64,000 nt of DNA from Ophthalmolycus amberensis (Eukaryota > Chordata > Actinopteri > Perciformes > Zoarcidae): assembly GCA_024529925.1 (NCBI GenBank), contig JAFEUB010000736.1:62001-126000 (forward strand), in the 5' to 3' direction. Numbering within the stretch: the first letter of the stretch is position 1; each line of letters begins with the position of its first letter. The notes beneath the pieces are model-generated. The model saw nothing but the letters and a program-made list of their open reading frames with translations, ran no database searches and was not told the DNA's origin. The translations under genes were made by a program, and so were the position numbers. This document shows positions 14,472-25,700 of the stretch, piece by piece.

Positions 14472-15128
14472 GGCAAACACAAATACACACTCACACATTG
14501 CTGAACATCCTTTCTCCTCTCACCAGAGCCCCCTGACACTTCATGTGGATTGTGGGACTCCCTTGAATGGAGCTGACATCCTCCTCACTATTTATAATGT
14601 TCACTCATATGAGGCACAACTCCACAACAGCGTGAGCGCACTGCAAGCAGACAGCGGTCTCCAGAGAAGCCACTCGCACTATATGATGTCACTGCCGATC
14701 TCCCGTATGCTGCTTCCATCACGCCACGCTGTCTCATCCCTCCTAACGAGACCGGGACGCTGGCCTTATGAAGCCTTCGCTCCTCTCTGGTACCCTGGTC
14801 GGTCCAAGTAGCCTTTTCCAATATAGATCTTTTTCTTAACCTTGCAGCCCCGATGCTCCTTTAGCAATTCATGTTCTCCGAGGCCAGTAAACTCACCGCA
14901 GTGTGTTGAATCATTGATTTTGTCACTCTCTGCATTAGGTGGCTCTATAATTGCTTGTGACAACACTGTGTTGGCCTACAGTGATATTTGTAAGTTAAGA
15001 TTGTAGAAGAGATGTTCAGTTAGAAGATTGCTGTTAGATCTTAAATGAACAAAATGACGACTAAATCTGTTATGTGTCCAACCAGAAAAACACAGTGACG
15101 TGATGTCTAAAACTATTATCTATTATAT

Positions 15129-15615
15129 ATGAAACTATTATCCATATTGGATAACCCGGACCACCCTCTCCACCACCTACTGCAGGGACAGCGGAGCACT
15201 TTCTCCAACAGACTGATTCAGCTCCGCTGTCACAAGGACCGATACAGGAGAACATTCCTGCCCACTGCCACATCACTGTATAATAAATCACCTCTGGCCA
15301 AGTCAAACACAAGACTGGAACACTGATACACTGTTGTTGCTGCTGTTGGTGATCTTGTGCACTACTGTTTTGTTTATTTTTTATTTTTTTTCCTACTTAG
15401 TTAACTTAATACAATTCTATTCAGTGTATATACTGTGCATTTTTATTACTTTGTTTCTTAAATTTAATAGGTCCTGCTCTGTTATTTTATTATATTGTAT
15501 AGTGTGCATTTTCCATACCCAATATTTTATTTTATTGTGTAACCCTGTTTGCTGCTGCCACAGACAAATTTCCCCTTGGGGATGAATAAAGTACATTTCT
15601 ATTCTCTATTCTATT
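15129..15615 (+). mobile_element. 5'-truncated LINE 3' end (CR1/Rex/L2-like)
   Basis: The frame at 15129-15325 reads 'NPDHPLHHLL', then 'FSNRLIQLRCHKDRYRRTFL' and 'PTATSLYNKS'. This is the characteristic C-terminal end of fish CR1/Rex-type reverse transcriptases. It is followed by an AT-rich 3'UTR, the word 'AAATTTCCCCTTGGGGATGA' (15567-15586), AATAAA, and a short (TTCTA)n tail at about 15595-15615. The sense strand is plus. Only the end of ORF2 remains, so the copy is dead on arrival. Confidence 0.7.
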
Positions 15616-16365
15616 CGATGTAAAGAAAGGGCCTGTTTGTGTCGCCCACATTGACTAATACCCTCTGATTTGAGCCTTTGGATGCATCAACTCTGGTTCG
15701 TTCACTAAGCTGTCTCCTAATCAAACAGGGAAGCAAATATAGTATGTGACAATGCTGAGCTGTCTCCTCTGCTTTGGTCTCAAATAGCCCCCCCCCCCCC
15801 CCAACCCAATGCTTCATCGTGTTTTCACCTATTCACTTTGCATCTCATAAAATAATCCGCATTTCAAGATGTCTTTGTCTAGTGGGCGGAAAGTGCTGGA
15901 ACACCTATTACTCACTCATGCTTGGGCCTATTAGACTGCAGCCATGTCACGGCAGAGGTTCCCTCAGGCCGTGGCTTCTTCTTCTTTTCAGTGGACATTT
16001 GGATATGACTGTTTCTGCATCCGTCCGACTTGCAAATTCAAAATTCTTTATTTGGCTCTGTGCACGTGTTTTGTGTGTGTGTGTGTGTGTGTGTGTGTTA
16101 GGGTTGTGAGGGTTGCCTACACAGCTTACCCCTGGCTGTGACCCACAGCTGCAGTTTTTAGGAAGTCAGGAGGAGTCTCCATGCGCTGTCTCTACCATTC
16201 CATCACACACACTGACACACGCCCCGCAGTCCCAGTGTGTGTGTGTGTGTGTGTTGTCTAATTTACCCCTCTCTTGGTTTTCAGCACGACTATAAGTGAC
16301 ACTGAAACTGCTCTGTGAGATTGACTGCCTGTGTGTTGTACCTCCGTCTTTTCATGTTTGAACTA

Positions 16366-16526
16366 TGAATTGATAATCCAACATGCAAAAACAATTCAGG
16401 AAATACAACTTAACGTTACTGGAGATTCAGGCCTCACTGCAGCCACTAAAAGTCTGCTGCCACTCTCTGTTTTAGTCTCCCTCCTTTCTCTAAATGTGCA
16501 TTGAACAGCTGTCTCTCTCTCATCTC
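16366..16526. repeat. 161-bp dispersed duplication, copy 1
   Basis: This segment is repeated in the same orientation and with equal length at 18970-19130, with roughly 9 in 10 bases identical by eye. Both copies include 'CCAACATGCAAAAACAATTC' and 'AAAAGTCTGCTGCCACTCTC'. I do not recognise the family and see no terminal inverted repeat. Confidence 0.85.
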
Positions 16527-17293
16527 CATCCCACACCACTTTGCTCTTGACAAATTGATGTGGAGCGCTTTTACATAACAACTACGTATCACGCACACAC
16601 ACACACTCCAAATACCATCCGCAGCACAAATGTAAACCTTGCTCAACCATTACACTTCGCTGCAGGTGTTGGGAGCCCGGTGTTTACCAATGTCTTTACT
16701 TTTCTCTTTGGAGAACACAAATGGGGCTCCCGTATTAACTATTGCTTGGAAAGCATGCAAAAGAGGGGAGGGAGAGGAAGACAGAGGGAGGGGGGGGGGG
16801 GAGAATTGACATTCTGCCCGAGCACTGCGCTGTGCTCGTGGAATAATGATTAACTCCTCAGCATTCTAGTCACAAATACTTCACTATCAATGAGAGAGAG
16901 GTGGGGGGGGGGAGGAAACATGAGGGAGGGGACAGAGAGGGAGGAAGGGAGGAGACAAGCAGCGGGGGGGGGGGGAGTGAAGGGGAGAGAGGATGGAGCG
17001 CGAAAGAAGAGGAGCACACGGGGAGATACAAGGTGATCAAGGGGGCGAGGAATGAAAAAAGTGAGCAGTAATGGAGGACAGAACAGATGAGTATATAGTA
17101 TGACATAAGCAGTAGGTGCTAGTATGCTGCAGTATGCTCACACACACACACACACACACACAGAGGCTCGCTGCGTGTGTTCAATGTGCACATTTAAACA
17201 AATCAAGTCAGACAATTTTGCAAGCTAAAAATGAAGCTGTAGTGCAAAGCAGTGTACGCACACAAACACTGGTGTGCACCCTTGCAATGCATT

Positions 17294-17296
<3 letters not shown>

Positions 17297-17345
<49 letters not shown>

Positions 17346-17451
17346 CACCACTACATGCGTGGAGACTACTTTGTCAAAGTCACAGCAGGTACAGCCACCT
17401 CAGCAAAGAGAGAGACAGAGGCTATGTCGCAGGGGGGGGGGGGGGGGGGGG
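17297..17451. repeat. (GA)n microsatellite and poly-G tract
   Basis: A GA run of about 22 units ends near 17341, and a run of 20 G residues lies at 17432-17451. Confidence 0.93.
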
Positions 17452-18969
17452 AGAGAGGGAGAGACAGAGAGACAGAACAGGGGAGAGATGATAAAAAAGG
17501 AAAAAGGAGAGGACAGAGGGTGCAGAGGAAGCATGTGCAAGTTATAAATATGTAACCACAAAGCATAGAGAATGATAAATGTAAACCATTAATTAAATAG
17601 GTCAATCATACATTAATAACTATATGTTAATAGAGTCGGGAAGTCAGCTGTAGCCGACTGAGTAAGTTTGCATAAGTGTGCTCACTTAGTCAATACAAAG
17701 AACTACATCATGTTTTTGCACGCCCCCCTAACTCAGACTCTATTTTTTTCGAAGATGGATTATCATAAAGAAGTGACATGTTTTTTAATTAAGATGGAAA
17801 GTCTTGAGATGCGGTGTTATAATTTAATAATGTCACTTGTAGAGCAGAGCAAATGGTATCAATCACTGTAATAGATAACATTCATATTTAACGGCATCAA
17901 CGATAGATGGAACAAATGTTGATGCTTTGATTTTAAACAGCCGAAACATTCTTAAATGTACATCAGTTCTGCTTAAGTGCATCTACAGCTTCATGCTGTT
18001 GCACATGGGATTGCATCTTAATCATCCCAATGTCTCCGGCCTGCATGTGTAAAAGAGACAGTAACAGTAAAGAGCCACGAAAGGTATTTGGATGCATGAT
18101 TTTGACGAACATATATAACACACCCCAAGCAGCGGTCACTGTTGTCCTTTGAGATTCTATTTGTACATCTTTGAGAGTGTATAAAACATAATAAAACATG
18201 TCTGCCTCTCATATAAAAACAGTATTATTTCTCTTGTCGGGACATATTGTGTTGCGCTGCACACACGGTGCATTGACCTTAACGTGATTTATGATATTTT
18301 CCTTCTCCTTTAGCATTACCGCGATATGTGATTTTCACTGGTAACGTTTCTGACCTTTAATGGATGATAGTTTTGCTGTTGTACGAATATTGCGTCCCTT
18401 AGAAACGCAGTACATTGCTGTGTTACGTATAGTTCTTTGTTTAAGGGCCGGATGAAATCAGTTGCCTCTCTATCAGGCCTAACTGCTAAGGGCAACAATT
18501 ACTAGTGTGCATAAATACATTGAGAATGATCATACAGCACATTAAGACATTACAACACACGTCACTTTAAAGACAACACAGCAACAGCGAATTTGAAATC
18601 GTGTTACCTTGGAAACAAAGAAGCGACTGCATCTCCAATTTGCCAAGACGTCAATAAAAATGTCATCATCAAAACATGAACTCAACACTGCAGGGACTTC
18701 AGGATCTCCAGGGTGGTTAGTTTACAGAGACTACACAGACTTTTACTGTTGGTCTATATTTCTTATTTCCAATGATTTACTGGAACACACCTCCAGGATA
18801 TTGTAGCCTAATGTTGCACTTCTGTGCACACTTGTAGCGTATCCTTTTTAGACAGATCATTATATCATTACTGTGTAGACCGTTGTACTAGAGGCACATA
18901 TTTCAGACTTAAATATGTATAGGAAGTCAAGAGTGATTAATGCAGTAGTATTTACTCATTTGTTTGTTA

Positions 18970-19130
18970 TAAATTGATAATCCAACATGCAAAAACAATT
19001 CAGGAAATACAACTTATCGTTAGTGGAGATTTAGGCCTCAATGCATCCACTAAAAGTCTGCTGCCACTCTCTGTTTTAGTCTCCCTCCTTTCTCTAAATA
19101 TGCATTTAACAGCTGTCTCTCTCTCATCTC
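18970..19130. repeat. 161-bp dispersed duplication, copy 2
   Basis: Same-orientation partner of 16366-16526 without visible indels. It ends 48 bp before the 34-bp minisatellite begins. A further partial repeat of its last words (GCTGTCTCTCTCGCTCATCTC) follows at about 19135-19155. Confidence 0.85.
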
Positions 19131-19177
19131 ACAGGCTGTCTCTCTCGCTCATCTCCGACACAGGATATCTTGACAAC

Positions 19178-19853
19178 GCTACAAGAAGAGGATATATGGT
19201 TGAAAACGCTGAAAGAAAAGCATACATAGCTGAAAATGCTAAAAGTAGAGAATATATATAGCAAATAAAGCGCTAAAAGTAGAGGATATATAGAGCTAAA
19301 AAAAGCGCTAAAAGTAGAGGATATATATAGCTAAAAAAAGCGCTAAAAGTAGAGGATATATATAGCTAAAAAAGCGCTAAAAGTAGAGGATATATATAGC
19401 TAAAAAAGCGCTAAAAGTAGAGGATATATATAGCTAAAAAAGCGCTAAAAGTAGAGGATATATATAGCTAAAAAAGCGCTACAAGTAGAGGATATATATA
19501 GCTAAAAAAGCGCTAAAAGTAGAGGATATATATAGCTAAAAAAGCGCTAAAAGTAGAGGATATATATAGCTAAAAAAAGCGCTTAAAGTAGAGAATATAT
19601 GTAGCTAAAAAAGCGCTAAAGGTAGAGGATATATATAGCTTAAAAAGCGCTAAAAGTAGAGGATATATATAGCTAAAAAAGCGCTAAAAGTAGAGGATAT
19701 ATATAGCTAAAAAAAGCGCTAAAAGTAGAGTATATATAGCTAAAAAAACTGCTTAAAGTAGAGAATATATGTCGCTAAAAAAGCGCTAAAGGTAGAGAAT
19801 ATATATAGCTTAAAAAAGCGCTAAAAGTAGAGGATATATATAGCTGAAAACGC
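19178..19853. repeat. 34-bp minisatellite, about 20 units
   Basis: Tandem units begin GCTAAAAGTAGAGGATATAT and end with an A-run followed by AGC, so each junction makes the palindrome AGCGCT and each unit holds TATATATA. Internal units repeat every 34 bp (for example starts at 19342, 19376 and 19410) and are nearly identical. The first two units are 30 bp and diverged, and the last ends in a GCTGAAAACGCC variant like the first ones. There are no unique spacers, so this is not a CRISPR array. Confidence 0.95.
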
Positions 19854-21924
19854 CTGGAGGTGGAGGTGCAACATAAGGCAGCACCAGAGCTCGTGGTGTC
19901 CTCCACCTGCACGGGACACCGTGATGTCAGCGAGTTTACTGACGCGAGAGCTGAATGTGCACATTGCTCTCCTGAGGGTCACTTGGGTATTTTTAGTGTT
20001 TATGATATAAAAAGAGGTGAGAATCAAAAGGGATGCCCAGGGTGAGGGCAGCTACTGCATGTGTGCGTGTTTCTCCTGTTTTAATTTGTAACAAGGACAT
20101 TCCTAACTCTGACGGTTGTTTTAGGCCCATGAATCTGCATAATCGTCCATTACATTTGGTTGTATTAAAAGATTTTTTTTTTTTAACTCTTTTGCCCGCC
20201 TGCTTCTCCAGCCTATAAATGCCATGAATAATTTAAATACACAATTGTAGAAACGATCGCACGTACAAGCCTAGGTTTATATTCAGATCAGCTTTGAGCA
20301 TGCATGATTATGAATCACATACTTGCCATTGGTTTGTGTGCATTTTCATCAGTGAAGTGAAAAATAGAGTTTCGTTTAAACACTTGCCACATCAGTTTTC
20401 AGTGACGTTGAAAATATTTCCTGTCAACTGAAGGTTGTCGTTCTTTTACCAAAAGGTGTCCTTGAAATTGTTTTATAAAAACTCACTGGTGCCAAGGTCC
20501 TTATCATTGCCGACATCATGATATAACGTACAAATCACACTTAAAGCCGTAAGTTAAACTATAGTCTTCAAGATTTTCTGGTTTCAAAAATCTGATTTTG
20601 TTTATCCGTGCTCATCACCGATCCAGAACCCCCCAAAAAAACAAAACAAGAGCACAATGTTAAGTCTGGGCTCAGGCATAAACACAGTCAAGAATACACT
20701 TCTGTAAAGCAAATAGATCATTATACTTCAGGCATGCTGCTTCCCGAGAGCATACAAGTCTCATGATTTCACCTCCAGCGTCAACAACTTCCTCACACAT
20801 CTGCATGTTTGTTGAGTGTTTTCAGTTTCAATGTTTGGCAGCATGTATGATAAACGGCACTCCAGCAGAATATCAGCGCTCAAGATGTTCTAGGAGGGGG
20901 GGGAAAAAAAAAAAAGCATGTATTTATTGACTGGTTGCCTGTTGACTCTCTCTCAGACAAGCATTGAATAGCAGCTAGATTCTTGGCTCTGGCTTCGTGT
21001 TGCTCCCGAGGAGCCCTCTAGATTTCCTGATATGCTACTCACACTCTGCAGGAACGCTGCTATTTCCCCATTTCAGTACTCCGCGAAATCATCAGCATTT
21101 CTCCCTCCATGACATGAAAACAAACTAAGACAGATTGCCTGTGTGTGTGTGTGGTTTCAAACCCCCCCTGTCAGCAATCACTGGGTGGGAGACAGCCATA
21201 AACTGTGTTTGGAAGCCTATAATGGTCTAGTGCAGCGCTGGCAAAACTTATATCATATTATGCCCCTTCCCATTTCGACACAAATTGGATCATTATTTTT
21301 GATAACTATACAGCAAGTGCTGAATAATGTCATTGCTCTACTTGCCACTGCATAATGCTGCACTTCAGCTAAATCATCATAGATCTCGCCGTATCCTTGT
21401 TATCATTGTATTTAATTACAGCACAAAACCAATCAATAACATAAACGCTCTATAAATGATCGGGACATGGGAGTTGATCCATACACACGCGTGACAACTT
21501 CGCCCTGCCTTTCAGTAACATTAGTGTGCATGTGACGGAGACAGCTGTCCGCTCACGTGTCTGTATATTTCGCAGTAGAAGACCTCGTACTGTTTGTCAA
21601 GAGGCACAAGTGTCCATTGACAGCGGGGCCTATAAAAACCATCCCAGCTGACGGGACGGGGGTAATGCCCCTCGTGTCACGTACCCTATAAATTGATGGA
21701 CGCTCACAAGTGTGAAAGCTGAAGGGTTTTATTATAAAGAAAGCAGAAGACATTTCAGGGGTCGCCACTCGTCTTCCCCTAATAAATAGGGGCTGTAAAT
21801 ACACATCTGTATATACATATATAATCAAAGGCCAATTTAACAATCTGTTTGTTAATTTAAAGGTAGATTCTGCTCCCCCGAGCATTTCATGTGTGTATGA
21901 ACCTTTTGAACAAGCTTATCCAAT

Positions 21925-21930
21925 TTTATT
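21925..21930 (-). promoter_or_regulatory. Candidate poly(A) signal of the 22112-38397 zinc finger gene
   Basis: AATAAA on the minus strand, 182 bp after the stop codon at 22112. It is the first canonical hexamer downstream. A second lies at 21728-21733. Confidence 0.5.
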
Positions 21931-22111
21931 CTCAAGAAAAGAACCTGGCTTAGAAACCTATCAAACAATATATATATCTATTTATAAAAAGGTAATAACT
22001 CAATATGCTTCCATTATCAAACTTTTGACTCGAGCAGTCTATATTCTCAACTGGTCGCTCAGTTGTTCTCTACCGTGTTGCCATTTCCACAATAGTTTTT
22101 GAATCCTCCAT

Positions 22112-22705
22112 TTATACGGTCTCCTCCACAATGAACTCGATGGCATGATGCGATTGCGACTGGCTCGTCTCCACCATGGTGATTTCATTTCCGTCCATGG
22201 TGATCGTGGGGACATTAATGCCCTGAGCTCCCAGAACAGAGGAGGGCAGGATGACGACCTGCGAGGTGCCGTCCATGCCGGTGAACTGATCGGCCGGGAT
22301 CATGACCGTGTCGCCGCCTCCTTCGGTCCCCTGCAGTACGTAGATGGTCTGCACCGAGCCAGAATCCATCTCCCCTGTGGCGGCCAGAGAGGACAGCACC
22401 TTGGCCCCCTCCAGCACCTTCTGGATGTGGGCGGCCTCGGCGTCCTGTGCCGCGCTGTCCACGGGCAGGTCTCCGTGCAGCCGGGTGTGTTTGTCCAGGT
22501 TGGAGCGAGAGCGGAAGGCCGCCGGGCAGTGGGGACAGGGGTAGGGCTTCTCCCCGCTGTGGGTGCGGGCGTGCTCGGTGAGCCGGGCGGCCACGCTGAA
22601 ACTCTTGCCGCAAATCCAGCAGCAGAAAGGGCGGAGGCCGCTGTGGATGCGCTCATGGTCCTGCAGGTGGGGCAGCTGGCGGAAGCGCTTGCCACATGTG
22701 GCGCA
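22112..22705 (-). CDS. Zinc finger gene exon 10 (last): three fingers and C-terminal tail
   Basis: The acceptor is CACCAG at 22708-22706, phase 0. It encodes residues 777-973: fingers starting CATCGKRF, CCWICGKSF and CPHCPAAF, then a finger-free tail with TIYVLQG, a Gly-Asp-rich segment, and stop TAA at 22114-22112. The first Cys pair follows directly after Phe-Glu contributed by exon 9. Confidence 0.9.
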   Translation of the reverse strand, partial: CATCGKRFRQLPHLQDHERIHSGLRPFCCWICGKSFSVAARLTEHARTHSGEKPYPCPHCPAAFRSRSNLDKHTRLHGDLPVDSAAQDAEAAHIQKVLEGAKVLSSLAATGEMDSGSVQTIYVLQGTEGGGDTVMIPADQFTGMDGTSQVVILPSSVLGAQGINVPTITMDGNEITMVETSQSQSHHAIEFIVEETV

Positions 22706-25700
22706 CTGGTGGAGGAGAATGGGGGACGGTGGAAAAGTGTTTAAAACATAGAAAGGTAAGGAGGTGTCAAGAAAGTCCAGTTCACAACAGTGCCAATGAA
22801 CAAAACTCTACTACAATTAGTTAATTAATTTCTTTCACCACCTATTAATCCCCCGACTATTTTCAGACAATCAGTTAGCTGTTTGCTCTGTAAATCATCA
22901 GAGGACGGTTTAAAAATTACAATTTCCGAGCAAATATTTACATTTAAGAAGCTGGAACCAGAGAATAGTTTTTTTGCTTGATAAATGACGAACAATTATG
23001 AGAGTATCTGCGGACTAATATCTGTTGGCCAACTAATGGATTAATCAAAGTAAGGGATAGTACACACTTGTACTATGCCTAAGGGATAGTACACACTTGT
23101 ACTATCCCTTACACACTTCTGCTTTGTGCCACCTGAGCAGACAATGAACTTCAACCAGATACAAGATTAAACCTGAGGCTCGACACAACAACGACTTTGT
23201 TGTGCTTTAATTCCCACTGGGGACACTCAGATCGAATCTGTAACCTCCCGTTTGTCGGTTTTGCAGCGTCAGTATCTCTGTGAGATATACTCTAATGAAA
23301 TCACCTTTCCAGATGGTTTGCTCTTCATATACTTGGTAACTACATATAGCTATTCCTCCGGGAACACACAGGATATTTCATTAAGATTCATTACCATAAT
23401 GCTTGAACATATGTCCATAGCATGCCTGATAGATACGGCCACAAAAGTGAATTCAATTTCTACAGTCGGATGTGCCGTGATGGGCTTGGGTACGTCTATG
23501 GTTGATGTCCTGCCTCGTCACCAGAGCAACAGAGAGAGAGAGTCCCAGAATAGTAACAGACACAGGGGGGGGGGCTCTGATGGGCCTTAACTCAGCCCCG
23601 TCATTAATCACAGGTACACAGGAACACACGCAGAACGAACACACACACACACACACACGCACACACACACACACACACACACCATCCTTCTTACCTCAAA
23701 GGGCCTCTCATCAGTGTGGGTCCTCATGTGAACATTAAAGGTGGAATTGTAGGAAAACTCCTTGAGGCAAATCTGACAGCGGAAGCGGGGTCGGTTTTTG
23801 GACTTGCCGAGCGAGCCCTGGAAATGGGCCACCACGTGCTCCTCCAGGGTACTGTTGGAGGTAAATCGGCGGCGGCAAGGCCTCACCGGGCACTTGAGGG
23901 GCGTCTGGCCCGTGTGGGATAACCGATGGAGGTCGAGGCCCTCCTGGGTCATGCAACGGTGGCCGCATAGGTCACACTCGACCTGAAAGAGGAGACAAAC
24001 CGGAAAGTGAGGAGACGGAGAATGAACAGACGAGGGGCAATTAATGAAAAGAGAAAAGGTCTGTGTCTGTATGGGCTGACGTTACCACAACGTCACACAA
24101 CCGGGGACCTTTGTTACATCACCCCCCCTCTAATGCTAACCCCACTTTCTTTCCGTCTGAACAGGTGACCTAGTTTCATCCAAATTTGTCTCTTAGGATT
24201 TAGCAATCCCTCACACTGAGTATCTTTGCAGTGGAGAGGTAAAACCTTCATTTTTCTGTGTTCCCAACCTGTCCGGTGCATCGTCCCCGGCCCTGACCCC
24301 GTCCACGACCCGTGTTCTTGTCCTCCTCTGTGGAAGGGCAACGCTGCATGTGGATTTCCAGCACCGACTGGTTCACGAACTGGGTTGAACAGTGGTGACA
24401 CGTCGCCGGCTGCTTGTCTGCAATGGAACAGCGTCAGGTTTTTAGGCAGGCGGTCATACTCTCTCATCGTGCTGTAAAAAGCTTCCCTGTCACGGTGACA
24501 TCTGATGGCGGAGTCGAGCTCGCCGCCGTCGCTCTAACAATTGTGCAGCAGCAGGTGGTGCAGACAGAAATGGTTGCTGATTCAGTTGCAGACAATTTTG
24601 GTCGCTTATAATGTGAATTAGGACTGCACAGTGTGTCTGTTTGAAGGTCATTGCTATGACAGCGTGCCAAATAAACACAGGAAAACATGTTTAGTTGAGA
24701 ATATCAGGAGAAAAATGCACTTTAAAATGCCATTAAATCATTATTCCTTCTGTGTTCATGATGCTTTGACTATCAGCAATAACATTTGACACAAAATTGA
24801 CAAACTCATTAATCAGCCTCTTTTGAAAGCAGACATTTTGACTCCTCATAGAATGGAGAAGCATGTGTGTTCATAACATTAATGATGTCTCCTTTGTACA
24901 ATACCAGGACCTTGAAACCGAACATTAATGTTATTTACATGTTTTGTCAAAAATGACTCCAATATAAAAGACTTTAATCACAAGCCCGTGCCATGTCTCA
25001 CCTTGTGTGTTCCTTTACATGTGCCGTTGAAAGAATTAACTATTTATTTTTTCTTTACTCCGATGATTCTTGTCCTCGTTGTAACCCGTCTGCTCTTAGC
25101 TGACTACCTGAGGCTGGTGTTGCATGCACATTGAAATCACGACGGAAACAAAAACTAATTTATTTTCTCTTGTTGAATAACGTGGTCTCCTCGGAGCTTA
25201 TGACAAACCAACGAGATGTTCCTCAGGCTACCGTGTGTCGTCTACTCAACAAGAAGCAGTCACGGCTGCTAGAGATGGAGACGGACTGCAGCGCGCCTTC
25301 AGGAAGCTATATATTATATACTGTACAGCAGGAGTCTTCAACGTTTTTCAGGCCAAGGACCCCCGACGATATATATTGTATAAAATTGTGTTTTATATTA
25401 AATGGGCCTAGTACCGTGTATACCTCTTTATTGTGCATTCAATACTAAGCTGTTCATATATTCATCTTTTTATTTTAAACATGTGCAAGGTACAGTGAGT
25501 AGGGAGGCCGTGCCACTGCCATTTATAAACATACCTTGTCAGCTGATACCAATGCCAATATCAACATTGTCTGTTAATTGCATGATAATCATCATACAAG
25601 CTATTCAAATTGGTGTTTTCATTTTAAACGTGGAAACGAAAAATGAGTGATGGTCTATTAGTGCCACTGCCATGCATAAAGATACCTGTTATCTTTCATA

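Noticed and set aside
19178..19853. Array resembling a CRISPR locus
   Set aside because: Units are contiguous and near-identical, with no unique spacers, in a vertebrate genome.
22145..22744. 199-residue plus-strand frame opposite the last exon of the minus-strand zinc finger gene
   Set aside because: Shadow of the real finger exon, which has splice sites, Cys/His spacing and frame continuity.
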